In this document: piece after piece, positions 10,083-22,262 of the stretch
Numbering within the stretch: the stretch's first letter is position 1
Layout of the letters: the number at the start of each line of letters is the position of its first letter
Notes under the pieces: generated by a model
What the model was told of the DNA's origin: nothing
The model's input: only the letters and a program-made list of their open reading frames with translations
The model's database searches: none
DNA from: Catonia carolina
Lineage: Eukaryota > Arthropoda > Insecta > Hemiptera > Achilidae
Length of the DNA: 64,000 bases
NCBI GenBank assembly: GCA_035578175.1
Contig: JAQMRL010000002.1
Span: 102,526,748-102,590,747 of the forward strand
Reading direction: 5' to 3'
Position numbers and translations under genes: made by a program

Positions 10083-11459
10083 AAAAATATGTTATTGAAG
10101 AAAATTTATATAATAATAAAAATGATTATTTTTTTACAAGTTTTAAAAAAATTGGAAGACGTTGGCTTGCTCTGCTTGTACTGTTTTCGCGTCTCCCACT
10201 CCTGTACATCGATACTATTCCTCCCTCCTGTCGATCCAGTTGTTACTCAACTCCAACTATCACAAATAGGCAGTTAGAGGGAGCACTCTTCTCCAGTCTT
10301 CAGTTGGCACTTGCGCATACGAAATTGTTTACTACGTATGTCGTTCTGTTGTAAAATAAAATTATTGTTTACTGAATATTACTTCGATTAAAATCCCCAG
10401 ATTCTGGTCAATAACTATTTAAGAATCTGTTTGCTTTTGTATATTCTGTTTTCAGTCAGCCAGGACCTTCTCGGGTTTTAAACCCGATTACCTTTTTGAA
10501 CGTTTATTTGGAGCCCCCGTAATTTATTGACAAAAAATCATAAGAGTGCAACCAGTTAACGCATAGTTTGTACGTTAGTCTGATACTTTTATTAATGTTC
10601 TACCAAAATGGTCTACGTAAGTATTCATGTAAAATAACTCAGTCATCATGCCCATTTTACGTCAGTAATGCCTAGAAATATAATTTATTAGACGGAAAAT
10701 GTGATTCCAGTTATAGGAAAAAGAAATCTTGCTCGGTATTTATATGGAAATTAATTGATGCAGTATCTTGAAAAATTGATTCAATTATCCACTGATTCAA
10801 ATGAGCGAAATTACCATATTTTTGTCAACTACTGTAGTACTGTAATTATAAAAATCAAGTAATATTTTTAATAAAATATTTTAATTAAATTGGACGTTTG
10901 AAAAGCACATTGTTGTTTATTTTAGTTAAATAATTTCTATGAGCTACTGTAATTAAGTTAATGCATTTGTTAGTTGGAAATGCTTAAATAAATGAAGGTA
11001 CGACCGACCTGTTGTATTCACCTACTTTTTATTCAAACATCTATCCTGTACTACCTCTTGTTTCAGTACTGGTATTATCTATACCAATTTACAATTAACT
11101 TTATCTCACTGTTCATTAGCAAAGTACATATTATATTTTAAATTACATCTTTTTACATTTTCTACGTACGTACAGTTACGTTATATCTCTGAATATCATG
11201 CCCGAATTAGCTAGTTGATTGTTAATTTGATTACATTTACAACAGTATTTGAATACAAATATTTATTGAATTATACAATTTTATATAAAGGTTTTAGGTA
11301 AATTTGTTTAAAAATAAGTTTGAATGTTTGTAAACCTGGGAGAGGTTCTTAAATAGTTATGATCATTCTCGTATTGTATTCATCCATTATTAGTAATTAC
11401 TAATATTAGTTTACAAATTTATAAGCCATTTGATAACGTCTGAGGATTGTACTAACGAA
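10083..11459. other. Intergenic stretch
   Basis: AT-rich. The interval 10160-10330 is richer in C (TCCCACTCCTGTACATCGA and on) but has no recognisable frame. Confidence 0.4.
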
Positions 11460-11738
11460 AATTGAAAGGATCATGATAGAATTTCGGCTCTGGTACTGGA
11501 AGACCAGTGAATAGATACGCTAGAAAAGTGTGGAAAACATAGAACAAAGAGCCAAATCTAAATGGAAATTGATAGCCATCTTGTGAGAATGGAGGACAAT
11601 AAATGGACTTGGAATGTAACAAAATGGTTGCCCAGAACAGGGAGGAACCCAGGAATACCTAACACAGAGTGGAACGTTGATATCCACAAGATAGCATAAC
11701 TTAATGGATCAGTCAGATCATGGATAGATTTGTTTTGC
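11460..11738 (+). pseudogene. LINE ORF2 C-terminal remnant
   Basis: One frame from about 11560 reads WKIDSHLVRMEDNKWTWNV, then TKWLPRTGRNPGIPNTEWN and DIHKIA. This matches the 'W.GH..RM.D.RWT..V..W.P..G.R..GRP...W..DI.K.AG' ending of endonuclease-RT LINEs. Upstream frames are broken. An S3 SINE follows closely. Confidence 0.7.
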
Positions 11739-11741
11739 ATT

Positions 11742-11884
11742 TACTGCTAATGCAGATATATTAAGATTATGTTATGAAATATTAAGATAATTAATGAAAA
11801 AAGCCAGACCTGACCGGGAATCGAACCCGAAACCCCGCCGTAGAACCAAAGCCACTTGTACTGACCACTACACCACAGCCCGAG
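11742..11884 (-). mobile_element. S3 SINE, copy 3
   Basis: On the minus strand: CGGGCTGTGGTGTAGTGG, B-box GGTTCGATTCC, CCGGTCAGGTCTGG, then a diverged linker and the start of tail beta (ATCTGCATTAGCAGTAAATG). The copy is more diverged than those at 7362 and 44277. Confidence 0.8.
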
Positions 11885-13669
11885 TAAGGATAGAACTAGA
11901 TGGCGAGAAGTTGTAGAGGCGCATATCCAGTGATTTCTTTTGTGTTTATTGTATTTTAGCATTCTCTTGGATGTTTTCTTTTATTAAAATATTATTAGAA
12001 ACGAGTTCTTGTACGCTGTAAAATGACAAATCAATTAACTATTTTTTAGTTTAAAAAATGAAAGGTAGCATTTTTTTTAAAGATTGTCCTAATTTAATTA
12101 TGTATTCTCTCCGCGCATATGTAGTTTTTGTTCAAATAATTTTGGGTTATGATTAGCTAGATATTTATCGCTTCTTTTTCTTGTAGTATTGTGATTGTGG
12201 ACATGAAGATTCTGTGTAAAAGTACTTTGCGTAATATACATTATCACATCAAAAATGTTAGGTGAGGAACTGTAAGCCGTTTAAGATTGCGGGGAGCTAG
12301 TTAGCTCATACCATATATATTTTTCTTTTGTTACAAAACGCTTTACAAAATACCCGTAGAAGAATCGCTCTTCGCAAAAATTTCTTACGGGATACAGAGT
12401 GAATTAGACCGTGATAAGATGCAGTGAAGGTCGCTGAAAAATACCAATTTGTCAAATATATGTTCTGTAGCTAGCAACAATTTGGCTTGCAAGCAAGCAG
12501 GTCAGTAGTTGAGCTGCTCTCATAGTTTGTGTTGTTTTATAAAATTTATTCACCAGAAATTAATTCAGTTTACTATCATTTTATTTTAAGTGTAATTTAC
12601 AATATTACGATTTAAATACATAATGAAGGAAAGAAAACTTCATCAGTTTGTTGTTTTATATTTTGTCTGTTACAAATCAGACAAAATGCTATTTTACGCC
12701 ATCAGTTGGATAGATGGCTGGCTAACAGAAAAGTATGAGGAGATATGGTACAAAAAATAAATAAAGAAAAACAACCGTGAGACTGACGATCCAGTAATGT
12801 AAATTCACCTTGACCAATCGCGGCCGCGCTGTTCTATCACATTGACAATCTATACGTTGTGTACTAGATAACATCCGTCATAAAATACTCTACCCTACCG
12901 TATTAGATTTGTCTATTTAACATAGATTATTGTATGGAAATTCCTGTTGCGATTCAACAATATGTCTATAAAAATATATCCTATTGGAATTTCTGTTAGC
13001 TGTAGACTACTATTATGCCCTGGATTGGTGGAGCACCTGTTCCGCTCAGCTAAAAATACAATACAGATCTAAGAACTACAACCACCATTTTAATCGGATG
13101 GAGTAATCGATTCCTATGTGGTTAAAGTACTTCACTTAATTAAAATATGCGGCGCCACATATGTTTCGGATTCTGAAGAGTCTGTACCAACATCCACTAA
13201 GGAAGATGTTTAAAATTATATAACAAGGTCTGACCTGTACATGATTAAAAACATATTGTGAATGTAATTGAATACGGATGTGTGTATTTGTAGTTAATTA
13301 AACCGTATTAGCGGTTAGGCTGGTGGAATGCTCCATTGGAAAGCCGAGGACCTTGAATTTAAAAATAATATATTTATTTTTATCGAAAATATGTACTTCA
13401 CGTAAAAGTAAGAAAAGGAAATGTTCTACACAATACAGAAAAAATGTAATACAATTTTTTTTCTCGTATAGGGTCAATTTTAGACCACGTGAGGTGATTA
13501 TGCATTTCTGGAAGCTCTTTTTGCAGCCCACATTCTCAGCATTCGCTTGCTGTAGGCTTTTCTCATTTCTTCTGTCCACCCGGTGTTCCGTTTTTACTTT
13601 CCATGGAAGTCCTTAAAGTCCGTAACTAGTCTGAATTTTGTTCGGTTCATTAAGTTTTCTTTAATTTTT
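11885..13669. other. Intergenic stretch
   Basis: No repeat family shared with the window and no recognisable coding content. A GC-rich patch GCGGCCGCG lies at about 12820. Confidence 0.4.
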
Positions 13670-14182
13670 TTAAAGATTGCAGCCTTAATATCCATTTTAG
13701 CGCAAAAGTGTGTATTGTATAATAAAAGTTGTAGACAATGTAAATATCTACAACTTTCATTTTAAACAGTTTTTAGTATAACGCTTAGTTTAGCAATAAT
13801 TAGTGATTTTCTGTTTTTATTTTTTCATGAATATCTGTAAAAAATTCGATTTTTTTAAGATTTCGGCCGTAGTGTCTATTTTACAACAAAAATTATTATA
13901 ATAAAAGTTATAGGAAATTAAAAGATCTAAAACTTTTATTTCAAAAATGTTTCTCTAAAGAGCCTACTTAAGTGTCAAAAAGTGATTTTCCGTATTAAGA
14001 CAAATAAAGGTTGGTTTTCATTTTGCATCATTCACTCATGATTAAAATTAGGTTATGTTTTTTTAAATTAGTTTTTTTGTTTATTTCTAATGTTTTATTA
14101 CTAGTGTTGGTCTATATTGGTCATTATTTGCATTGGCAAGAGAAATTTGTGTGAGTGTTTCACACCAGATTTTTTAAAAATA
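13670..14182 (+). mobile_element. H element, copy 2 (5'-truncated)
   Basis: Starts in the first internal unit (AAGATTGCAGCCTTAATATCC), continues through the second unit and TTTTGCATCATTCACTCATGA, and ends with GGCAAGAGAAATTTGTGTGAG, the stem-loop and CACCAGA plus T run. The left half with the microsatellite is missing. Confidence 0.85.
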
Positions 14183-14514
14183 CAGCGTTTAGGTGTGTTT
14201 TAGGCCGCTATGAAAATAACAAGAGTTATTAAAAATGCCACAATTTTTTAATTACCCTTTCTACTCATATTTCTGCGAAAATTTACGTTTTATGCGAAAA
14301 TCGTATTGAAATCGATTCTTTCAAAATAACAGTTCTAAGTTATAATTTAGATCTAAAATTCACTTTATTAAATTTAAAGAAAATTTAAATTGCTAAAACT
14401 TTTATATCAGGCTAAATGTATTAGAATTTGACAATTTACAATTCTCTGCAAACCAAGTTAAAATCAGTTTTCCAAATTCATTGAGTGCTGTTAATATTAA
14501 AAAAAAGTATAAAA
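14183..14514. other. Intergenic stretch
   Basis: AT-rich; nothing recognisable. Confidence 0.4.
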
Positions 14515-14912
14515 CTGAATTGCCCATAATAGACAGGTGGAGTGTCAAATTATTTACACTCAATCTGTTAGTTGCAGGGCTAAAATAAATAGTTCTGCTT
14601 CTTATAATGTGGTCAGCCAATTAAATGACTGAATCATTTAAGAACAGAAGAGGTAGAGGTGTGAAAGACACTAATCAGAGTTATCTCCTCTGAAAGTAAT
14701 GGATTTCATTATACAGCCAGACCCGATGGTGAATGAAGTGAAGGTTTCATTTGCAGAGTGGAAAATATGTGCTTTTCAGAGGGCCCGGCATGCTGATAAG
14801 TGTACTTTTCCACTCAGTGAGGAAGGCATGGTAAACCACCTCACTCCTCGATTTACTTAGTAAAACCTCTACAGGTTCAACCAGCCTTTCGGCTGATGAC
14901 CTAAACAACATA
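14515..14912 (-). mobile_element. S5 repeat, copy 2 (near full length)
   Basis: On the plus strand it runs from GCCCATAATAGACAGGTGG through CACTCAATCTGTTAGTTGC, GACTGAATCATTTAAG and CCAGACCCGATGGTGAATG to TTTCGGCTGATGACCTAAAC, so the family reads in the minus direction. This is one of the longest copies and helps define the family length at about 400 bp. The open frame shared with copy 1 is preserved here from ATGGATTTC (14699) to TAG (about 14860). Confidence 0.85.
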
Positions 14913-17194
14913 AAACTGAAAGTGTAGAAAATAAAAGTGGTACGATTTCTTCTTTTAACATTTTTATATTCAACGCTTAATTTAGCAAAATATTTTTTTA
15001 TGAGCCTGAAAATCAATCATTGATTGGACAGATATAACATTGCGGTATTGCGTATTCAATAAGTTTGACTAGACGATTTAGTTGTCTACTGGACATTGTA
15101 AAAGTTTTTATTATTAAAACAAAGAAGCTTCTAAATATGTCAAAGCACAGTGTTGTACAATCCTTAAATAAATGAATATATTTATGAATGCGAAGCGTGG
15201 GGGGAGATTGCCAGTCTTGTAGTACTATAGTTTGTTTTGTTTGACACCTTTCAAGAATCTTAATTAAACTTTTGTCCTTATTAGGTCTCTTACATTTGAA
15301 CATATTTAAATTATAATATATTATTTATAGTTACTTAATGAATGTTTTATAAATATATTTCAAGTCGGTGTATTCAGAAATAGGATTGTATTTTATTCTC
15401 TCATAAAGATATTATACGTATAGTTTATACAATATTCTAAATTCAATATATTCTCGTTTTTTTCTTTTTTATATTTGTGGAAAAAAGTAGTTTGACATTT
15501 TCTAGTACCATACTAACTCGTTACTTTATTATTTTAATCGAAATTACATGATTTTTTTCAACTATACTGGTTGTATCCCACATACTTATTTCCATTTACA
15601 TCCGTCAAGGCAATTTCAGTTGAAAATTTATTTAATTTACCAATATTTTATGTATAGTATTTTTTGTGTTTTTAATATTATTGAATGTTTAATAAAATTT
15701 ATAGATTAAAAAATAGGTATCTAATAAATAGCTATCTATCTAATATAAGCTATCTAATAAATATATTATTTATTTATTTTACTTAAAAATAACATTCGAT
15801 TTTTAACATTGAATTTAATTTATCCAGTTTATTTTTATTAAAATCTAAAATATCCGGTTCCAATAAAGAATGGAACCTTTACATGATTCTTAACTTTCTG
15901 AATTAGAAAAGTCTGTGAACTACGAGTTGCGTAAACAAAGAAAATTTATTTTGTTCAATTCTTTAAGTTTATTTAATGAACATATTGATCATTAGCAATT
16001 ATTTTGAGATAACGTATAGAAAATATCGGAGGTTTTCAACTATTGGACTAAGCTGGGATTCCAACCCAGGATCTTCCGGGTTACAGTTCAGTGGAATCTA
16101 ACTCGAAAACTGCTGGGAGGCGGAAACTTTAAAAATGTCCGCTCAGTTTAGAAAAAAATAACAAAAAATTGTAAAAATCTCCGTTTCTGTCCGTCATACA
16201 CAAACCTATAAATGAAAGAAATTTTTTTTCATCTGTAAATCACCACATATCATTACCTACGCACAAGCCCAAGGCTTATGTAGGCATTATCACTCAATAA
16301 AAAAAAGCGGTAAACCGTTAAAAAGTAGAAAAAATTGTTCTAAATGTCTTTAATTCACTTAGTAAGAAAAAAATTTCTTTGTTAAATGTAATGGTTAAAA
16401 AAATTAATTACGGAGTCGCTTTATGAAACTACAATAATTACAAGTAATTTGAGCGATATAATTGAAAACGTGTAAAATATGAGGTTTATTTTAGCTGGAT
16501 GTAGACATTTTTATGATGGAACGTAGTGTAAGATAATTTTGTCAGGCGGAGAGTTAGATACGCGCCAACTAGTGTAAAACTTTCATTTTCAACCTATAGG
16601 CGCTTGCCACCCGCGGAGTAGGCCTACTCTCCGCGTGTAGATTGACTATAGTACTTTTATCATTTTTCCAAGTACTTTTTGGATTTTATTGATTATTTGT
16701 TTTAAGAAATAAATGGGCATAGCTAGTATGTAGACGATAAAGTGAATATTAGAAAAATATGATTTCGATTCGTTTCTGGTATATATTGATGAAATACTTC
16801 GGTATTTTGAGGGCAAACACGTGGTAATAGTAAAAAAGTACCGGTCACCCGAGTAGAAGCTTAATACTGAAATAAATGGACACTAAACAACGAAATGAAA
16901 GCTGCAGTGCCTATTTTTAAAGATAACGGAAAATGAACTACAAACTAATAGAATCTTCAACATTATTTTCACTTAATAAAAAGAACAAAGTTACGCTATA
17001 TGCTTCAACTTTTTTGTCCGTTTTATTTTGTTATTCATTAATATTTAATTTTGAATTACTACCCAATTGTATATTACTGGAGTATGCTGAATTTTTTACG
17101 TGAGTAGATATGAATTTGAAATGATGAATAGAAGTGTTTACACGTGTGATTGTCTGGTGGTCACTATACGAAGTCGCTCATCATATCCATGTTA
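14913..17194. other. Long AT-rich intergenic stretch
   Basis: Only decayed material: a possible tRNA-like piece near 16040-16110 (GATTCCAACCCAGGATCTTCC) and a GC-rich palindrome at 16611-16635. The rest is low-complexity AT. Confidence 0.4.
16611..16635. repeat. GC-rich near-perfect palindrome
   Basis: CCGCGGAGTAGG followed by CCTACTCTCCGCG. The 14-bp core GAGTAGGCCTACTC is exact and the CGCGG/CCGCG wings pair with one extra base. It stands out in AT-rich surroundings. Function unknown. Confidence 0.8.
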
Positions 17195-17370
17195 ATAAAC
17201 ATTTCAAAGCTACATCTGCCTTTCAAGGATTAGGCATCTCTGCCTGTTCCGAACCTCTCAAATCTGCCCATCTCTTTCTCGGGCGTCCTCGTTCCTTCCT
17301 GCCCTCCGGCTTATAGCCCAGTATCTGCGTAGGTATACCATCCTCCCTCATTCTGTTCACATACATGCAT
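17195..17370 (-). pseudogene. LINE ORF2 C-terminal remnant
   Basis: The minus strand reads VNRMREDGIPTQILGYKPEG, then RKERGRPRKRWADL and RGSEQAEMPNP before a stop. This is the 'RM...R.P...L.YKP.GRR..GRPR.RW' ending of endonuclease-RT LINEs. The upstream part is frameshifted. It belongs to the same broad class as the scraps at 7235 and 60890. Confidence 0.8.
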
Positions 17371-18965
17371 GTTTTTCAAAGCCACTTAATTACCTAATTC
17401 AGCGTGGTTAAAGTTTTTTAAAATAAAATTGATAACCTGGTACAACAATTTTTGTTAAAGCTATTTCATACGTTTTTAAAAATTATGTTAAAAAATTGAT
17501 TTGAATTCCGTTGTTCTTTAATTGTAAATTACGCTGTACACACACTTATTACTACACTCCTTATATTTATCCGTAGATTTTAAACCAAATATTTGTCATG
17601 TATTATTAAAAATAATTTCCCTATCTTTACGTGGAGTCAAAATAGCACTTTTTTAAAAAAAATGGCGGGCATGTTAAAACGAAAAATCAAATTTCACTTT
17701 ATTCATATTATAGAGAAAACTGTAATCTTTAACATACTTAAACGCCGATTTTTTTTGTAAACCTTAGATGGAGTAACAGACGTTCAAAAAACACTAACAA
17801 AAAACCGGCTAAAACCTGGAAACTTTTTATACTTAAATTGCTGTATCTCCGACTAATTTCTAAATAGAATAATCTAAATCAATCCAATCAAAGCAGAAAA
17901 GAACAGGCTTTAATTTAGTGCAGCGTTCAAATTTTTCCGTTTGGTTGTTTTTGATATAGAACTCTTCAAACACAACGGATTCTTTCGTGACGCGTCTAGA
18001 ATAGAACCCTATTTTATTTATTTGGAACTTCTTAATTTACCATATTTGTTATGCTCCACGCATCAATATCAAATACTACTGTAATAAAAAACTGATTATA
18101 TATGTCACGCAGCAATGTTAAATATTTACTACCATGAAATTTTGTTTAATGAATAAAAATAACTTAAATTTTGGTTCTAGTAATTATAAATATTCGTATT
18201 GTGCAGTTTTATGCTTATTCATGTTAAATGTTTTAATAAAAACTTTATGGCAAGAGATATGTCGTTACTGTATGTGTTTCACTAACTTACCAAATCATAC
18301 TTTCTAAACAAAGTTTTTGTTAAAACGGTAAAAACGAATTAGTAGCTGCTATAATTTATAAATTACATCAAAAAAGTCAGTGAGGGATAGGGGAAAGTTA
18401 TAATTGTTTTAGCGCTGATTGTTTTTAATACGGAATTAATTTAATAACTGAACTTAAACTGTATTCAAACAAGTTAATTAATTTTTTGTATGTTTTCAGG
18501 TATGCACCCGTTTACCATGAAACTATCAGGTATTTAATTACTTACCTATAATATTCTTTACAATAACTGTTACGTTTAGGTAAGTTTAATAATAATATTA
18601 TCTAGTACTGCAACATCTAAGCCTAGGTTCGTTTGGGATCTGGGTTTAATAAATAAAAAAACTTACTACAGTTATTTATTGACAAAATTAATAATTATAA
18701 TTAATGATTTAACTTTCCCAAACATTCAAGAAACTTCGCCGCTATTCTGGCTCCTCGTAGAAAAAATTACTTTTCTTTTACTCGATTACCTAGAAAAATA
18801 TCTTATTCATCGCAGTTCACTATCATTGTTTAACACACTCCACCCCCTATGTAGGAAGATCATAGAAAAACTTATTATATTACTTGTATTGCATGCTTAA
18901 GTTTGCAGGATTAGAAGTTAAACAGGAAATTTCTGTTCCTTTAAAACGCCAAAACCTTCTCCAAA
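17371..18965. other. Intergenic stretch
   Basis: AT-rich; no recognisable repeat or gene. Short frames such as 18679-18900 start with TTG and have no motif. Confidence 0.4.
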
Positions 18966-19840
18966 GTGTGGCCCATATGTCGGTTTCCTCATGAGATGGG
19001 ACGTTTAATTTTGATAAGTTGTTAATAGTGTAATGTTGGCAGCATCACGTACAACATTCATTAGTTGTCTGTAACAGTGGTTAGTTTGAGGTAAGTCTCC
19101 GTGTAGTTACTATTTTTTCCTTCGTAACAGTAGGCCTACTTTCAAAATGTTTGCCCTGAACAACGAGTTTGTATGCTTAGTTGTGGTGGAAGCATCATAA
19201 AAATACTGCTAAAGTTCTGGAAGAATTTTGTGATAAGTATCCAGGTGTGTCGTTACCGACTCGGCAACATTTATGAAAGTTAAATAAGAAATTTGAAAAC
19301 ACAGGAAGCGTATTAAATGCCCTGAAATGTGGTCTTCCACGATTGATTTGCAATGAGATATACTACAAAAGGTTGCTGAAGCGTTTGTATCCAGTCCTGT
19401 TAAATCAACTCGTTAGGCATCTTCTGAGGTTATCACGAACTAGCGTGCAAAGGATGATGAAAAGATTCAAATTGAAGTCATTTCGACCATTTTTACTCCA
19501 AGCGCTTCATGAGGACGATAGTGACAGACGGTTGGAATTCTGTTAGACAGTCGGTACCCGTGCAGAATCCGATCAAAATTTTTTTCCGATCAATTTTATG
19601 GTAATTTTACAGTAACAATAACATGTTTCTGTTGAAAATTTGTGAAACAGTTTTAAGTCGCTGTATTAAGTGTATAGAGAATGGTGGACATTTTGAACAC
19701 CGGCTATAACGTTTTCAAGGTAATATATATGTACAATTCATATAATAAATTTGTTTTCTTTGTCTATAGGTTTCTTATTCCATTAAACTTTCTTCCTATT
19801 TCCGTAAATATTGGGGAACCGTCATATGGGCCACCTGTAT
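18966..19840 (+). mobile_element. Tc1/mariner-like DNA transposon, internally deleted
   Basis: The left end GTGTGGCCCATATGTCGGTTT and the inverted right end (reverse complement GGTGGCCCATATGACGGTTCC) form imperfect ~22-bp terminal inverted repeats sharing TGGCCCATATG-CGGTT. Between them lie the start and the very end of a transposase with the catalytic part removed. At about 875 bp it is non-autonomous. A clean TA target duplication is not visible on the left, so the exact ends are uncertain by a few bases. The superfamily call comes from the transposase remnant. Confidence 0.8.
19147..19705 (+). pseudogene. Transposase remnant (HTH region plus extreme C-terminus)
   Basis: From ATG 19147, shifting frames give KFENTGSVLNALKCG, VAEAFVSSPVKSTR, LSRTSVQRMMKRFKLKSFRP and LQALHEDDSDRRLEFC. 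These are the N-terminal helix-turn-helix and linker blocks of a widespread insect IS630/Tc1/mariner-type transposase. The text reaches NFFRSILW (about 19585-19602), just before the expected first catalytic D, and after about 20 bp resumes as CETVLSRCIKCIENGGHFEH near 19642-19702, the usual C-terminal end. The DDE core is therefore absent. Several frameshifts and stops confirm a pseudogene. Confidence 0.82.
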
Positions 19841-20636
19841 TTTAGTGCAAAGATCATTAAATAAAATATTTGTAGATGTTAAAAAAACGAGCCGAGATTG
19901 CTAGTTTATAGCACTATAATGTTACCTTTCCATATGGACACGTTCTGCAAAAATGTAATACAGTGGGAAAATATTTGAATGTACATGAAAGTATGTGAAG
20001 TAATGACGTCTGCACGTCCTTAAGGTGACAGAACTGTTGTTATTGTATACTGTTTTGTCTAGTTTTGTTTTTATGTCGTAAGTCATCTAGCTTGTCTTTA
20101 AAAATATGCTGTAATAATACACGTTTATTGAATTACCAACTCTGTGTTTTTTGCTAGGTTTATTTTTGTTATTTGAAAGCTTTGTGTTGAAATGTTGTAA
20201 ATCTTTTATTTCGTTACTTGTATTCTTTTAAACAATTAAGTAAATTGACAATGTTTCTTTAATTTTGTCATCATAATTATAGTCGTTTGTTACATATTAT
20301 TAATAAAAATGGTTCACTACAACCAAACCAAGAGATGTAACAGCTTGTCTTCCGTTATTGAATCCCGCTACATTTCTGTCTTTGCTTGTTTTCTTCCCTA
20401 TTGAACACTGTTCTGCAACTAACGCTCTGTTATCTCTTTAATTACTACAAGTGTCATATACGCTGTTTGTTTGTTCTCCTTGCTTTGTGTCCCATTTTCA
20501 ATATAGAGTTTTAACAGTTGTGTTAAACAGTAGTTCTAAAGCAGTAGAACTGAACAACTGTTCTTTGTTTCCTACTCGAGTGATGTATTAAACTGCAGTA
20601 GACTACGTGGTATTATTTATTTAATAACTATCTGTA
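19841..20636. other. Intergenic stretch
   Basis: AT-rich; nothing recognisable. Confidence 0.4.
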
Positions 20637-20905
20637 CCCTGCGCGCGTTGCTACGCTTACAAAAATCGAATTTAAAGAGAACTCATAATAATAGTTCTGT
20701 GCTAATTTTTTTTATATTGAAGTGCTCTTGGATATACAATATTTCTTGTTTTTCTGTTTGGTTGCGCACACGATTAAATCGGAAGGTTTTTCGGACGCAT
20801 GAGGTGTCCATGTGAGAGACATGGATTTTCCAAATTTAATCCGCAAATTTGTATCGATTGTCCCTGTGCTTTGTTGGTTATCTTATTATGATGATAATAC
20901 AAAAT
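20637..20905 (-). pseudogene. Helitron helicase C-terminal remnant and 3' end
   Basis: The minus strand from about 20880 reads NKAQGQSIQICGLNLENPCL then SHGHL, the motif-VI end of a Helitron Pif1-type helicase (usually followed by a YVACSRVG block, here deleted or garbled). After a break it continues AQPNRKTRNIVYPRALQYKK, the usual C-terminal end. About 60 bp further on is GTAAGCGTAGCAACGCGCGC then AGGGTACAGATAG, resembling Helitron 3' termini, with the canonical CTAG read as ATAG. Helitrons move by rolling-circle replication using a Rep-helicase; only the end of the helicase survives here. Confidence 0.75.
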
Positions 20906-21169
20906 ATTATTCATAAAAAAACGTCTGTTTCTATTTGTCCATTTTTTTTAAACATCTGTATTTTAAAAGTCGAACTTCGACTTTTTCAAAAGCTTAAAAC
21001 CTGCTCCAGAAACTGAGTAATCTATAGATAAAATTTAATTTAAATCGGTTGAACAGTTCAGGAATGCGTAAAGGACAAACAAATAATTAATATATAAACA
21101 AACATTCATTTTTGTATGTATTATATCTTTATTTTCAAAATACAATCAAAAATTTACACATTTATCCTA
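20906..21169. other. Repeat-like stretch between Helitron remnant and H3
   Basis: Contains AAATCGGTTGAACAGTTCAGG and ACAAACATTCATTTTTGTATG, a phrase style common in arthropod dispersed repeats. It may be displaced Helitron or other TE sequence; not resolved. Confidence 0.35.
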
Positions 21170-21925
21170 AAAAAATCTGGTGTGAAACGCTCACACAACT
21201 TTCTCTTGCCATTGCAAATAATTAACAATATAAACTAACATTAGAAATAAACAAAAAAAACTAACCCCAATAAACATAACCTAATTTCAATCATGAGTGA
21301 AAGACGCAAATTGAAAATCAACTTCAGTTTGGCTTAAAAATACGGAAAATCACTCTTTCATGCTAAACTAGGCTCTGTAGAGAAACATGCTGTTAGTTAA
21401 AGTTGTAGATCTTTTAATTTCCTATAAATTTGATCAATAAACTTTTGTCGTAAAATAGATACTGAGGCCGAAATCTTAAGAAAATCTATTTTTCACACGT
21501 TTCCGTGAGAAAAGACAGAAAATCGCTAATTACCGCTAAACTAAGCGTTATACAAAGAAATGTTTAAAATAAAAGTTGTAGGATTTTAAATTCTCTACAT
21601 CTTTTATTCTATACATTTTTGCGCTTACATGATTAATTAAAACCGTAATCTTAAAAAACAATTACGAGAAAACAGCCTCCCCAAGAATTTCAGCAGACAT
21701 GACGCCTACCCTATCTTGTAAAGCATAAAAAATTTAGTAAACCAGGCGATTTAAAAAAAAAGTGTAGGACCCGTTTTTGAGAAAGTCGCAAAAAAGTGAA
21801 AAATTACACGAATGAACTACTACTTCCGGTTGATCGATTGTGATGAAAATGTTTGTTTCGGGTCCGGTAGTGGTGTGTAACTTAAGTTTCAAGTTCGTAC
21901 GATGTTCCGTTCTTGAGATATTCTG

Positions 21926-21968
<43 letters not shown>

Positions 21969-22107
21969 CAATCGCTAAAAATATGTTATTGGATTCAGAG
22001 GGTCTAAAAACGTGTAGATCCGGTGAAAACTCGATTTCGAAAAACCGACATGAAAACAATAGTACTTTCCTTCCTGTATATTCGTATAGGCAAGAGAAAG
22101 TAAAAAG
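21170..22107 (-). mobile_element. H element, copy 3 (complete)
   Basis: Read on the plus strand: TCTGGTGTGAAACGCTCACAC (stem-loop end), ACTTTCTCTTGCC, two internal units, CTTCCGGTTGATCGATT, GTTCCGTTCTTGAGATATTCT, an 18-unit (CA)n tract at 21929-21964, GACCAATCGCTAAAAA, and finally CGTATAGGCAAGAGAAAGT plus AAAAA. The canonical direction is minus. Both subterminal repeats are intact. The coding frame over the CA tract is an artefact of the repeat. Confidence 0.88.
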
Positions 22108-22184
22108 TTGTGTTCACTAGAAAACTAGTACGGTTTGCTGAGATTTTTTCAACCGATTTATTTGTGTTGGATCTGTCAGACCGA

Positions 22185-22262
22185 CTATTTTAAGAAATCT
22201 TGCTCCATATTAATTCACCGTAAAAGATTATAAATGTGTGTACTTGATATAACCTCCACAAT
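22185..22262 (+). repeat. Repeat C, copy 1
   Basis: TTAAGAAATCTTGCTCC, AATTCACCGTAAAAGATTAT, AAATGTGTGTACTTGATATA and CTCCA recur in the same order at 24855-24930. Family unknown. Confidence 0.6.

Noticed and set aside
21734..21964. Frames rich in VCVCVC at 21.7 and 36.3 kb
   Set aside because: Translations of CA microsatellites inside H elements.
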